Source of the DNA: Rhodoplanes azumiensis
GTDB taxonomy: Bacteria; Pseudomonadota; Alphaproteobacteria; Rhizobiales; Xanthobacteraceae
DNA length: 64,000 nt
Assembly (NCBI RefSeq): GCF_042682915.1
Contig: NZ_JBHUIW010000001.1
Span: 248,001-312,000, forward strand
Direction of reading: 5' to 3'
The position numbers and the translations under genes are program-made. The stretch's first letter is position 1; every line of letters begins with the position of its first letter. Shown piece after piece: positions 37,783 to 47,121 of the stretch. Below the pieces are notes generated by a model. The model worked only from the letters and a program-made list of their open reading frames with translations, was not told the DNA's origin and did not search any database.

Positions 37783-40700
37783 CTACGCCGCCTTCTTGGT
37801 CGCGATGGCGGCGAGGTCGCGCAGGATCGCGGTCGCCCCCTTCAGGCGATCGACCGGCTCCTCCCAGTCCTCGAGGAACACCACCTTCATGTCGGGCCGC
37901 ACCTTCGCCATCACGCCCTGCTTGCGGATGTAGTGCACGAGGCCGGCGGGGTCGGCGAACGAGTCGTCGCGGAACGCGATGACGGCGCCCTTCGGGCCGG
38001 CGTCGATCTTCGCCACGTTGGCGCGGCGGCACAGCGCCTTCAGCAGCACCGTCTTCAACAGATACTCGACCTCGACCGGCATCGTGCCGAAGCGGTCGAC
38101 CAGCTCGGCCGCGAAGCCGTCGATCTCGCGCTCGTCGTCGAGATCCGCGAGCCGACGGTAGAGCGCGAGCCTCACCGAGAGATCCGGCACGTAGTCCTCC
38201 GGGATCAGCACCGGCATGCCGATGGTGATCTGCGGCGACCAGCGGTCCTCCACGGGCGCGGCGACGCCGGCCTTGAGGCTCTCGACCGCCTCCTGCAGCA
38301 TCTGCTGATAGAGCTCGAAGCCGACCTCCTTGATGTGGCCGGACTGCTCGTCGCCGAGCAGATTGCCCGCACCGCGGATGTCGAGGTCGTGCGAGGCGAG
38401 CTGGAAGCCGGCGCCGAGCGTGTCGAGCGACTGCAGCACCTTCAGGCGCCGCTCCGCGGTCGGCGTGATCTTTCTCCCCGCCGGGATCGTGAACAGCGCA
38501 TAGGCGCGCGTCTTCGAGCGGCCGACGCGGCCGCGGAGCTGATAGAGCTGGGCGAGGCCGAACATGTCGGCGCGATGCACGATCAGGGTGTTGGCGGTCG
38601 GGATGTCGAGGCCCGACTCGACGATCGTGGTGGAGAGCAGCACGTCGTACTTGCCGTCGTAGAAGGCCGACATGACGTCCTCCAACACGGCCGGCGACAT
38701 CTGTCCGTGCGCCGTGACGACCCGGACCTCGGGGACGTGCTTCTCCAGAAACTCCTTCGCCTCGGCCAGATCCTCGATGCGCGGGCAGACGTAGAACGCC
38801 TGACCGCCGCGGTAGCGCTCGCGCAGCAGCGCCTCGCGGACGGTGAGCGGATCGAACGGCGTGACGAAGGTGCGCACCGCGAGACGGTCGACGGGCGGCG
38901 TCGCGATGATCGACAGTTCCCGCACGCCCGTCAGCGCGAGCTGCAGAGTGCGCGGGATCGGCGTCGCGGTGAGCGTGAGAACATGCACCTCCGAGCGCAG
39001 CGCCTTCAGGCGCTCCTTGTGGGCGACGCCGAAATGCTGCTCCTCGTCGACGATCACGAGGCCGAGATCCTTGAACCTGATCGCCTTGCCGAGCAGCGCA
39101 TGGGTGCCGACCACGATGTCGACCTGCCCCTCGACGAGGCCCTTCTTGGCGGCGGCCAGCTCCTTCGGCGAGGCGAGCCGCGAGAGCTGCGCGACGTTGA
39201 CCGGGAAGCCGTGGAAGCGCGACGAGAAGGTGCGGAAATGCTGGCGCGCGAGCAGCGTCGTCGGCACCACGACGGCGACCTGCTTGCCGTTCATGACGGT
39301 CGCCAGCGCGGCGCGCAGCGCCACCTCGGTCTTGCCGAAGCCGACGTCGCCGCACACCAGGCGGTCCATCGGGCGGCCGGCCGAGAGGTCGTCCAGCACG
39401 GCGTTGATGGCGTTGTTCTGATCCTCGGTCTCGTCGTACGGGAAGCCGGCGCAGAACTCGTCGTAGACGCCCTGCCCCAGCGTCAGCCGCGGCGCCTCGT
39501 GGAGCTGGCGCTCCGCCGCGATCCTGATCAGCTCACCGGCGATCTCGCGGATGCGCTGCTTCATCCGCGCCTTGCGGGTCTGCCAGCCGGCGCCGCCCAG
39601 GCGATCCAGCTCGACCGCCGTGTCCTCCGAGCCGTAGCGCGACAACAGCTCGATGTTCTCGACCGGCAAGTAGAGCTTGTCCTGGCCGGCGTAATGCAGC
39701 TCGAGGCAATCGTGCGGCGCGCCGGCGGCCTGGATCGTCTTCAGCCCGACGAAGCGGCCGATGCCGTGGTCGACATGGACGACGAGATCGCCGGCCGACA
39801 GGCTCGTCACCTCGGCGATGAAGTTCTCGGCCTTCTTGGACGCGCGCCGCTGGCGGACCAGACGATCGCCGAGTATGTCCTGCTCGCCGATGACGGCGAG
39901 CTCGTCGGTCTCGAAGCCCGCCTCGATGCCGAGCACGGCGAGCGACACCTCGACGGCCGGGCGCGACTTCACCTCGGGCCAGCTCGACACGTGACGCAGA
40001 TTGACCAGCTTGTGGTCGGTCAGCACGTTGCCGGTGCGCTCGCGCGCGCCCTCGCTCCACAGCGCGATGACGACGCGCTTGCCGGCCCCTTGCAGCTTTT
40101 CCACGTGCTGCTTCAGCGCCTCGAAGACGTTGCCGTCGGGCTTGGCGCGCTCGTCGGCGAAGCTGTGGCCGGCGCGGGTGCCGATGTCGACGACGGCGCC
40201 GTTATCAGCTGCGCCCTCGGGCGAGGCGAACGGCGTGACGCGCACCAGCGCCGCGTCGGCGAGTTTTTCGCGCCATTCCGTCTCGCCCAAATAGAGCCGG
40301 TCCGGCGGCAGCGGCTTGTAGGGCGGGCCGCCGCCCTCCATCGTCACGGCCTGCTTGCGCGCCTCGTAGTAGTCGGCGATCTGGGCGAGGCGTTCGTGCG
40401 CGGCCTCTTCCGCCAACGGCTCCAGCACCACGGGCGTGTCCGGCACGTAGTCGAACAGCGTGTCCATGCGATCGTGGAACAGCGGCAGCCAGTGCTCCAT
40501 GCCGGGATAGCGGCGGCCTTCACTCACCGCCTCGTAGAGCTGATCGTCGGAGCCCGCCGTGCCGAAGGTCGTGACATAGGCCTGGCGGAACTTTCGGATC
40601 GTCTCGGTGATCAGCTGGAACTCGGCGACCGGCACCAGATCGAGCGCGTGGAGCTGGTCCTGGGTGCGCTGGGTCTCCGGATCGAATGTGCGGATCGATT

Positions 40701-41310
40701 CCAGCGTGTCGCCGAAGAAATCGAAGCGCACCGGCTCGTCGCGACCGGCCGGATAGAGATCGATGATGCCGCCGCGCACCGCATACTCGCCGGGCTCGCG
40801 CACGGTCGCGGTGCGCAAGTATCCATTGAGCTCGAGCCAGCGGGTGATGCCGTCCATGGCGATGCGATTGCCCGGCGCCGCCGAGAGCGCCTGTCCGGCG
40901 ATCTGGCGCTTCGCCGGCACCCGCTGGACGATCGCGTTGACCGTGGTGAGCAGCACGGTCGGCTTCTCCGAGCCCTTCAGGCGGGCGAGCCGCGCCAGCG
41001 TGATCATCCGCTCGGCGACGATGCCGGCATGCGGCGAGACGCGATCATAGGGCTGGCAGTCCCAGGCCGGGAGCTGGAGCTGGACGAGGTCCGGCGCGAA
41101 GAAGCGCAGCGTGCGGCCGAGCTGCGCCATGCGGGCGCCGTCGCGGCAGACGACGAGGAGCGAGACCGCGGGCGCGTCCTTGCGGGCCGCGACGGCACGG
41201 GCGAGATCGCCGAGGACGAAGCCCTCGGCGCCGTCGGCGACGCTGGACAGGGTGAGCGCGCGGCCGAGTTTCAGCAGCTCCGCCGGAGAACGCGTCTTCA
41301 CGAGTGCCAT
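37783..41310 (-). CDS. mfd: Transcription-repair coupling factor Mfd
   Basis: 1175 residues, the normal Mfd length. The UvrB-like N-terminal part (AWDCQPYDRVSPHAGIVAER) is followed by the RNA polymerase-interacting domain with DLVVHVDHGIGRFVGL. The RecG-type translocase has Walker A GDVGFGKTEV, DEEQH and TATPIPRTL, then QLRGRVGRS and the C-terminal TRCF domain. It removes stalled RNA polymerase and recruits UvrA. The start at 41310 (MALVKTRSP) is chosen by homologue length. Confidence 0.97.
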   Translation of the reverse strand: MALVKTRSPAELLKLGRALTLSSVADGAEGFVLGDLARAVAARKDAPAVSLLVVCRDGARMAQLGRTLRFFAPDLVQLQLPAWDCQPYDRVSPHAGIVAERMITLARLARLKGSEKPTVLLTTVNAIVQRVPAKRQIAGQALSAAPGNRIAMDGITRWLELNGYLRTATVREPGEYAVRGGIIDLYPAGRDEPVRFDFFGDTLESIRTFDPETQRTQDQLHALDLVPVAEFQLITETIRKFRQAYVTTFGTAGSDDQLYEAVSEGRRYPGMEHWLPLFHDRMDTLFDYVPDTPVVLEPLAEEAAHERLAQIADYYEARKQAVTMEGGGPPYKPLPPDRLYLGETEWREKLADAALVRVTPFASPEGAADNGAVVDIGTRAGHSFADERAKPDGNVFEALKQHVEKLQGAGKRVVIALWSEGARERTGNVLTDHKLVNLRHVSSWPEVKSRPAVEVSLAVLGIEAGFETDELAVIGEQDILGDRLVRQRRASKKAENFIAEVTSLSAGDLVVHVDHGIGRFVGLKTIQAAGAPHDCLELHYAGQDKLYLPVENIELLSRYGSEDTAVELDRLGGAGWQTRKARMKQRIREIAGELIRIAAERQLHEAPRLTLGQGVYDEFCAGFPYDETEDQNNAINAVLDDLSAGRPMDRLVCGDVGFGKTEVALRAALATVMNGKQVAVVVPTTLLARQHFRTFSSRFHGFPVNVAQLSRLASPKELAAAKKGLVEGQVDIVVGTHALLGKAIRFKDLGLVIVDEEQHFGVAHKERLKALRSEVHVLTLTATPIPRTLQLALTGVRELSIIATPPVDRLAVRTFVTPFDPLTVREALLRERYRGGQAFYVCPRIEDLAEAKEFLEKHVPEVRVVTAHGQMSPAVLEDVMSAFYDGKYDVLLSTTIVESGLDIPTANTLIVHRADMFGLAQLYQLRGRVGRSKTRAYALFTIPAGRKITPTAERRLKVLQSLDTLGAGFQLASHDLDIRGAGNLLGDEQSGHIKEVGFELYQQMLQEAVESLKAGVAAPVEDRWSPQITIGMPVLIPEDYVPDLSVRLALYRRLADLDDEREIDGFAAELVDRFGTMPVEVEYLLKTVLLKALCRRANVAKIDAGPKGAVIAFRDDSFADPAGLVHYIRKQGVMAKVRPDMKVVFLEDWEEPVDRLKGATAILRDLAAIATKKAA

Positions 41311-41361
41311 GGTGCTTCTTGTCCGGCCTGGAGCAATTCTTGTTTCGTCCTTACCCGGCTC

Positions 41362-41505
41362 CGTCATCCTGAAGTGCCCGGCACCCGGGTCCGCGCGTCG
41401 CGCGGCCCGAGCGTAAACTCCGCCGGGCCTCGAAGGATGCGGCCGAGGCCTCCGGGCCGTCGCCCTTCGAGGCTCGCCTCCGGCGAGCACCTCTCAGGGT
41501 GACGG
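41362..41505. repeat. Rhizobial-type palindromic repeat between mfd and sdhE
   Basis: The region begins CGTCATCCTGAAGTGC and ends CACCTCTCAGGGTGACGG, which are inverted relatives, with inner hairpins (e.g. GCTCGCC / GGCGAGC at 41472-41488). Sequence style matches a widespread intergenic palindromic family in Bradyrhizobium relatives. It fills most of the gap upstream of mfd. Confidence 0.7.
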
Positions 41506-41531
41506 TCCGAGGTGATCGATTCGGAACCGCC

Positions 41532-41822
41532 CTAGACCGCGGCCGCGCCGTGGTCGAAGTCCTTCAGGCGGCGGAACAGCGGCGTGTCGTATTCGGGCGG
41601 CACCGGCTTCGACCCGGTGATCCAGGCGTAGAGGTCGAGGTCGGGCGCCGCGCACCAGCCCTCGAACTCGGTCACCTCGTCCTCGGTGAGGTCGGCGATC
41701 ACGGCGTCGGCGAAGCGCCCGGTGAGAAGATCGAGTTCGCGGGTGCCGCGCCGCCACGCCCGGAACAACAGCCGCCGCCGCCGCTCCGACAGCCCCGCGC
41801 TCGATCGTGTGGTTCCGGTCAT
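41532..41822 (-). CDS. sdhE: Succinate dehydrogenase FAD assembly factor SdhE
   Basis: 96 residues of the SdhE/YgfY fold. RRRRLLFRAWRRGTRELDLLTGRFAD holds the conserved RG(T/M)xExD motif used for flavinylation of SdhA. WCAAPDLDLYAWITGSKPVPPEY is the other conserved block. Lies between recG and mfd, the usual rhizobial location. Confidence 0.93.
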   Translation of the reverse strand: MTGTTRSSAGLSERRRRLLFRAWRRGTRELDLLTGRFADAVIADLTEDEVTEFEGWCAAPDLDLYAWITGSKPVPPEYDTPLFRRLKDFDHGAAAV

Positions 41823-41940
41823 GGCAGCCTCCCGGCGCCCGGGGCGCCCGCCTGGTCAAAACGCCGAAAGCCCGGACGAGGCCGGGCGCGGGAGTGATAT
41901 AGCGGCCCGGGGCGCCCCTGTCAGCGCCCCGGGCGGCAGA

Positions 41941-42894
41941 TCAAACCGGCAAAACCGGCGTCTTCCCCGGTCGCACGACCCGAGCGACGAACGCCTCCAC
42001 CCGTGGCCGGATCACGGCCCGGTGGGTAAACAGGCAGATGTGTTCGCCGCCCGCGATCGCGAGCAGTTCGGCGTCCGGAACCCGGGCAGCCAGCCCTTCG
42101 GCATGGGAGAGCTCGACGATCCGGTCCGCCGTTCCATGCACGGCGAGCACCGGCACGGCGATCTCTTCCAGGGGCCAGCCCTCGCTGGCGCGGAACCTCG
42201 CCGTGTCGTTGTCGGTACCCGGGATGCGGGCAGCGAGCCGGATTCCCACGCTCGCCTGTAGGGCGAGCCAGAGCGCCGTGGACTCGCTGTCGGCGAGGAG
42301 CCGCGACCGGGCTGCCGGGTCGGCTACCGAGCGGGCGAGCGCGCGCTCCGGCTTCCTTATGGCTCGCCGACCGACAGCCGCGGCAAGCGCCGGAACGCGG
42401 ACGACGAGCCGCATCAGGTGATATTGCCAGGGCAGCCGCACCTCGAGCCGGGCCGCGCAGGCCGAGATCATCACCAGCCCGCGGCAGCGGTCGCGGTGGC
42501 GCAGTGCGAACTGCAGGGCCGAAGGCCCGCCGCCCGACACCGCCATGACGACGGCATCCCGCAGGCCGAGCCGGTCGAGCAGGTCGGCGTAGGAATCCGC
42601 CTGCGCCTCGGGCGAAGCCCCGGTGGCGAGCGGCGTGCCGAGATAACCGGGCCGCGACGGCGCCAGGATGCAGTGCGCGTCCAGGCGTGGCTCGCCGAGC
42701 GCCGCCGCGGCGAGCAGCAGGCCCTGGTCGAAGCCGCCGGCGCCGCCGTGCAAGCACAGCACGGCTGGAGCATCCGGACGCGGCGGAGCGCCGTCGAGGG
42801 CGCATTCGAGCGGCCCACCGCGGGTGGCGAACAGATGTGGTTCGGGCATGCGGGCGCGGATCGCCGCCGCCCGCGCAAACGGAAACGGTGTCAT
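41941..42894 (-). CDS. Alpha/beta hydrolase
   Basis: 317 residues. LCLHGGAGGFDQG is the oxyanion-hole loop; the nucleophile elbow reads MAVSGGGPSALQ, an atypical GxSxG with Ala for the first Gly. VHGTADRIV supplies the Asp and GGEHICLF the His. Substrate unknown. Starts 26 bases after the DUF2087 gene, so they probably share a transcript. It is an insertion relative to the common recG-sdhE-mfd order. Confidence 0.85.
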   Translation of the reverse strand: MTPFPFARAAAIRARMPEPHLFATRGGPLECALDGAPPRPDAPAVLCLHGGAGGFDQGLLLAAAALGEPRLDAHCILAPSRPGYLGTPLATGASPEAQADSYADLLDRLGLRDAVVMAVSGGGPSALQFALRHRDRCRGLVMISACAARLEVRLPWQYHLMRLVVRVPALAAAVGRRAIRKPERALARSVADPAARSRLLADSESTALWLALQASVGIRLAARIPGTDNDTARFRASEGWPLEEIAVPVLAVHGTADRIVELSHAEGLAARVPDAELLAIAGGEHICLFTHRAVIRPRVEAFVARVVRPGKTPVLPV

Positions 42895-42920
42895 GATGTC
42901 TCTTATGGCGATCGAATCAT

Positions 42921-43535
42921 CTATGGATGGACCGTGGGCCGCGGCGCAGCGCGCCCCCCCCGGTCCGGATCAGCACAACGCCCCGCGAGATGCCGGATCA
43001 GCGCGCGTGCCTCGGGCGGCGGGGGCTGCTCGACGCGGCGGTATTCGCGGCCGTCCGGGGTGCGGGCGAGAAGGCCGAGATCGACCAGCGCGCGGCGCAG
43101 CAGCACGTGGTCGCCGAAGCGGTGCGCGGCCTTCAGGGCCTCGTTGACGGCCGGCTCCGACAGCACCTGCCGGGCCGGCAGCCGCGACCACATCACCCAC
43201 AGGCACGCGACCCGGTCCCTATGCTTGCCGGGCCAGCGGGTCAGGCCGCCCGCCGCATCGAAGTAGCGGGCGACGCGCTCGACCTTGACGAAGTCCACCG
43301 GCGGCTCGGCCGGCACCGGCGGAGCCGGGGTCTCCAACCGCTCGCGCGCCTCGGCCTGGGCGCGGAAGTGCTGGAAGTTCCGGCATCCGGCGGCGCGCGC
43401 CAGCATGTTCAGCATGGTCACATGGCCGGGCGGCTCGCCGCCGTTCGCGGCGAGCGCGCGGGACAGCTCGCCCTCGAGCGCGCGGGCGAGCGCGGACATG
43501 TCGTCCGCGATGTACGGAAAGATCTGACGGGACAT
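42921..43535 (-). CDS. DUF2087 domain protein
   Basis: 204 residues. The C-terminal half (KVERVARYFDAAGGLTRWPGKHRDRVACLWVMW...SEPAVNEALKAAHRFGDHVLLRRALVDLGLLARTPDGREYRRV) matches DUF2087, a winged-helix-like domain seen in putative regulators. The N-terminal part is helical (FPYIADDMSALARALEGELSRAL...VTMLNMLARAAGCRNFQHF). Function unknown; DNA binding is plausible. Start MSRQIF has GAGGA close upstream. Divergent from recG. Confidence 0.8.
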   Translation of the reverse strand: MSRQIFPYIADDMSALARALEGELSRALAANGGEPPGHVTMLNMLARAAGCRNFQHFRAQAEARERLETPAPPVPAEPPVDFVKVERVARYFDAAGGLTRWPGKHRDRVACLWVMWSRLPARQVLSEPAVNEALKAAHRFGDHVLLRRALVDLGLLARTPDGREYRRVEQPPPPEARALIRHLAGRCADPDRGGRAAPRPTVHP

Positions 43536-43790
43536 CACCTGATCCTCGCCGTGCCGGGCGTTTGGCCCGATCCTGACGGACCGTCGTGGTCGCCGGCTTC
43601 GACGTGGCACGGGACAGGGTGTCGCGAGACTCTGCTTCGCGAACCAGGGTGTCGACCGTGGCGAGACAAGTTGGCAGGTTTAGCTCCCCTTGCGGGGCGG
43701 CGACGCCTGGGTGAACTGCCGACCGAGGTGCGATATACGGCAGCGATCCACGCCGTGCAAGCCTTCGCACGGCCGCCGCCGGACGAGACC

Positions 43791-45890
43791 GTGAGACCCA
43801 CCGCCCTCAATCCCCTGTTCGCCCCGGTGACCACCCTGTCGGGGATCGGGCCGAAGTTCGAGCGGCTGTACGGCCGGCTGCTCGACCGTGACGAGCCGCG
43901 GGTGCTCGACCTCGTCTTTCATCTGCCGACCGGCGTGGTCGACCGGCGGGCGCGGCCGCTGCTGCGCGACGTCACGCCCGGCCAGATCGCGACCGTGCTG
44001 GTGACGGTCGACCGCCACCGGCCGCCGGCGCCGGGCCGATCGCGGGCGCCCTACCTGATCTATGCGAGCGACGGCACCGGCGACCTGATCATCACCTATT
44101 TCAAGGCGCGGCCGGAGATGATGGAGAAGCTCCTGCCGGTCGGCGAGACCCGGTGGGTGTCGGGCACGATCGCGACCTATGACGGGATGCTGCAGATGGT
44201 CCATCCCGAGCGCGTGGCGACCGAGCAGGACGTCGCCAAGATGCCGGCCGTCGAGCCGGTCTACCCGCTCACCGAGGGCCTGTCGCCGTGGGGCGTGCGG
44301 CGCGCCGTCGACGCGGCGCTCGCCAAGGTGCCGGTGCTGCCCGAATGGCAGGACGCGGCCTTCCTCACCGCGCGAAACTTCCCGGCCTTCGCCGACGCGC
44401 TGCGCACCGTCCACCGCCCGTCGTCCCCCGAAGACGCCTCGCCCGAAAGGCCGGCGTGGTCGCGCCTCGCCTATGACGAGCTTCTGGCCGGTCAGCTCGC
44501 CCTGATGATGATGCGGGCCCGGATGAAGAAGGCCGCGGGCCGCTCGACCACGGGCGACGGCCGGATTCGCGAAAAACTGCGCGCCGCCCTACCCTGGACG
44601 CTCACCGCGTCGCAGGCGAAGGCCGTCGAGGACATCGCGGTGGATCTCGAAAAGCCCGAGCGCATGCTGCGGCTGCTGCAGGGCGACGTCGGCTCCGGCA
44701 AGACCGTGGTGGCGCTGTTCGCCTGCGCGGCCGCCGTCGAGGCCGGCAGCCAGGCCGCCCTGATGGCGCCGACCGAGATTCTGGCCCGGCAGCATCTGAA
44801 GACCATCGCACCGCTCGCCGAGAAGGCCGGCCTGCGCGTCGCCATCCTGACCGGCCGCGAGCGCGGCCGCGAGCGCACCGAGACGCTCCAAAAGCTCGCC
44901 GACGGCGAGATCGACATTCTGGTCGGCACGCACGCGATCTTTCAGGACGAGGTGGCGTTCAGGGATCTCGCCCTCGCCGTGGTCGACGAGCAGCACCGCT
45001 TCGGCGTCCACCAACGCCTGGCGCTGGCCCAGAAGGGCCGCGCCGTCGACGTGCTGGTGATGACCGCGACGCCGATCCCGCGAACACTCGTGTTGACGTA
45101 TTTTGGGGACATGGACGTCTCGGAACTGCGGGAAAAGCCCGCCGGGCGAAAGCCGATCGACACCCGCACCGTGGCGCTCGACCGCATCGACGACGTGGTC
45201 GCGGCGGTCGGCCGCGCTATCAAGGAGGGGCGGCAGGTCTACTGGGTCTGCCCGCTGGTGGAGGAGTCCGAGACGATCGATCTCGCCGCGGCGCAGGACC
45301 GTTTTCGCGATCTCTCCGGCGTGTTCGGCGACGGCGTGGTCGGCCTCGTGCACGGCAAGATGCGCGGCCCCGAGAAGGACGCCGCGATGGCGCGGTTCGC
45401 CGCCGCCGAGACGATGCTGCTGGTCGCCACCACGGTGATCGAGGTCGGCGTCGACGTGCCGCGCGCGAGCGTCATGGTGATCGAGCATGCGGAGCGTTTC
45501 GGCCTCGCCCAGCTCCATCAGCTCCGCGGCCGCATCGGCCGCGGATCGGAGAAGTCGACCTGCCTGCTCCTCTACAAGGCGCCGCTCGGCGAGGCCGCGA
45601 AGGCGCGGCTCGCCACCATGCGCGACACCGAGGACGGCTTCCGCATCGCCGAGGAGGATCTGAAACTGCGCGGCGAGGGCGACGTGCTCGGCACACGGCA
45701 GAGCGGCCTGCCGGGCTTCCGAGTCGCCCGCATCGAGGTGCACGGCGAGCTCCTGCAGGCGGCGCGCGACGACGCCAAGCTGATCATGGAGCGCGACGGC
45801 GGCCTCGAGGGCGAGCGCGGTGCGGCGCTGCGCACCCTCCTCTACCTCTTCGGCCGTGACGAGGCGATGCGGCTGATCCGGGCCGGATGA
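43791..45890 (+). CDS. recG: ATP-dependent DNA helicase RecG
   Basis: 699 residues. The wedge domain near residue 20 (TTLSGIGPKFERLYGRLL) and the OB fold (GQIATVLVTVDRHRPP) are followed by helicase motifs: Walker A GDVGSGKTVV, DEQHRFGVHQR, TATPIPRTL and QLRGRIGRGSEKSTCLLLY. It reverses stalled forks and processes Holliday junctions. The start is GTG at 43791 (reads MRPTALNPLFAP), with GGACGAG upstream, in agreement with family N-termini. Confidence 0.95.
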   Translation: MRPTALNPLFAPVTTLSGIGPKFERLYGRLLDRDEPRVLDLVFHLPTGVVDRRARPLLRDVTPGQIATVLVTVDRHRPPAPGRSRAPYLIYASDGTGDLIITYFKARPEMMEKLLPVGETRWVSGTIATYDGMLQMVHPERVATEQDVAKMPAVEPVYPLTEGLSPWGVRRAVDAALAKVPVLPEWQDAAFLTARNFPAFADALRTVHRPSSPEDASPERPAWSRLAYDELLAGQLALMMMRARMKKAAGRSTTGDGRIREKLRAALPWTLTASQAKAVEDIAVDLEKPERMLRLLQGDVGSGKTVVALFACAAAVEAGSQAALMAPTEILARQHLKTIAPLAEKAGLRVAILTGRERGRERTETLQKLADGEIDILVGTHAIFQDEVAFRDLALAVVDEQHRFGVHQRLALAQKGRAVDVLVMTATPIPRTLVLTYFGDMDVSELREKPAGRKPIDTRTVALDRIDDVVAAVGRAIKEGRQVYWVCPLVEESETIDLAAAQDRFRDLSGVFGDGVVGLVHGKMRGPEKDAAMARFAAAETMLLVATTVIEVGVDVPRASVMVIEHAERFGLAQLHQLRGRIGRGSEKSTCLLLYKAPLGEAAKARLATMRDTEDGFRIAEEDLKLRGEGDVLGTRQSGLPGFRVARIEVHGELLQAARDDAKLIMERDGGLEGERGAALRTLLYLFGRDEAMRLIRAG

Positions 45891-46040
45891 GGCGGGATCA
45901 CGGGCTTGTGCACACACCGTTGCGACCTTTTCGCAGGTTCCCGGGGACGAAGCACCGCACCCTCACCATAATGCGCGCCGCCTCGGTCCGAGGCAGCGGG
46001 CGACGCGCGGTCGTCCGTTTTCACCAGGAGCCTGTGCCCC

Positions 46041-46397
46041 ATGATCGGACGTTTCTCCGTCGAACGTTTCTCCCCCGGACGTTTCTCGCGCGGATGTCTC
46101 GCGCGCGGACGTCTCTCGCCCGCGATGCTCGCCGCCGCCCTCGTGATCGGCCTCGCGGCGCCGGCCGCGGCCGAAAAGTTCGATCTCTCGACGCTCTCCT
46201 GCAAGCAGTTCCTGTCGAGCAGCAAGGACGACATCACCATCACGCTGGCTTGGCTCGACGCCTATTACCGCGACGAGGACGATCCGCCGATCATCGACAC
46301 CGAGCGGCTCGAGGCGAATACCAAGAAGCTCGCCCAGTACTGCAGCGAGAACCCGAATGTCGGCGTGATCACGGCGGCCGACAAGCTGTTCGATTGA
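46041..46397 (+). CDS. HdeA-family periplasmic protein with repeat-extended signal peptide
   Basis: 118 residues. The mature part after residue about 45 (EKFDLSTLSCKQFLSSSKDDITITLAWLDAYYRDEDDPPIIDTERLEANTKKLAQYCSENPN) has the paired Cys54 and Cys101 of HdeA acid-stress chaperones. The signal peptide core is MLAAALVIGLAAPAAA. Before it lies an unusual repeat, GRFSV-ERFSP-GRFSR-GCLAR-GRLSP, made by five 15-bp units. The start at 46041 has AGGAG about 10 bases upstream; an ATG at 46125 would give a normal signal peptide without the repeats. Confidence 0.85.
   Translation: MIGRFSVERFSPGRFSRGCLARGRLSPAMLAAALVIGLAAPAAAEKFDLSTLSCKQFLSSSKDDITITLAWLDAYYRDEDDPPIIDTERLEANTKKLAQYCSENPNVGVITAADKLFD
46046..46120. 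repeat. Five 15-bp tandem units in the HdeA signal peptide
   Basis: Units 46046-46060, 46061-46075, 46076-46090, 46091-46105 and 46106-46120 share the pattern CGGACGTTTCTCnnn, with increasing divergence in the last two. They are in frame and encode positively charged pentapeptides. Confidence 0.92.
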
Positions 46398-46409
46398 TCG
46401 TCACAACGT

Positions 46410-46535
46410 CCGTCCTCCCGGGGCGCGGACCGATAGGTCCGCGAGCCCGGGATCCTGCCCCGGTGTCGGTCGCTCACGAAAGACAGGCCGTATGAGTCCC
46501 GGGCTCGCGCCTTCGGCGCGCCCCGGGACGACCAA
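46410..46535. repeat. Two adjacent palindromes downstream of the HdeA gene
   Basis: CCCGGGGCGCGGACC (46417-46431) pairs with GGTCCGCGAGCCCGGG (46436-46451) around GATA. A second hairpin at about 46497-46532 has TCCCGGG and CCCGGGA arms. The two share CCCGGG/CGCG elements and look like a palindromic intergenic repeat. Could also end the HdeA transcript. Confidence 0.65.
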
Positions 46536-46680
46536 GGCGACAGGATCGCGGCCCGCCCCGCCTCGCATCCTTAACAAGTCGTGACCGACCCGGCCCGGCT
46601 TTCGCGGGCCGCGTCAACGCGCCCTTGGCGGGTCGCGTGGCCCACTCGGCGGACGTCGATCCGCCGCCACGAGGGCCCGC

Positions 46681-47091
46681 GTGAGCACCATCGCCACCAT
46701 CGCGCTGTCCGGCATGACCGCCGCGGTCCGCCGCGTCGAGGTGTCGGCCAGCAATGTCGCGAACGTCCGCTCGACCGGCGCGCTGCCCGGCCCCACCGGC
46801 ACCGTGCCGGCCGGCCAGCCGCGCGCCTACACGCCGCTGCGGGTGAACCAGACGGCGGCCGCGGCGGGTGGCACGCAGACGACCGTCACAACCACGGGCG
46901 AGCCCCCGGTCCCGACGCCGGACCCGCAGGCGCCGTTCGCCGATCAAAACGGCATGGTGGCGGCGCCCGCCGTCGACCTCACGCGCGAGATGGTCGAGCA
47001 GGTGATCGCCAGCTACACGTTCACGGCCAATGCGCGGGTGGCGAAGGCGGGCGACCAGATGACCAAGACGCTGCTCGACGCGACGGCGTGA
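46681..47091 (+). CDS. Stand-alone FlgC-like flagellar rod-domain protein
   Basis: 136 residues. The N-terminal ALSGMTAAVRRVEVSASNVANVRSTG matches the flagellar rod N-terminal motif, and VDLTREMVEQVIASYTFTANARVAKAGDQMTKTLLD is the rod C-terminal motif, with a short Pro/Thr-rich middle. No other flagellar gene is in the window. The start is GTG with GAGGG just upstream. It may be a divergent FlgC paralogue or an unrelated axial-type protein. Confidence 0.8.
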   Translation: MSTIATIALSGMTAAVRRVEVSASNVANVRSTGALPGPTGTVPAGQPRAYTPLRVNQTAAAAGGTQTTVTTTGEPPVPTPDPQAPFADQNGMVAAPAVDLTREMVEQVIASYTFTANARVAKAGDQMTKTLLDATA

Positions 47092-47121
47092 GCGGAGCCG
47101 GGTGGCTTCACTCAAAACCGG

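Noticed and set aside
37933..41502. Very long plus-strand open frame opposite mfd
   Set aside because: Composition is rich in Arg/His/Asp/Val with low complexity, as expected for the antisense of a high-GC gene. mfd on the minus strand has full domain motifs.
46046..46120. Possible CRISPR array
   Set aside because: Units are directly abutting 15-mers without spacers and lie in a coding frame. No cas genes are present.
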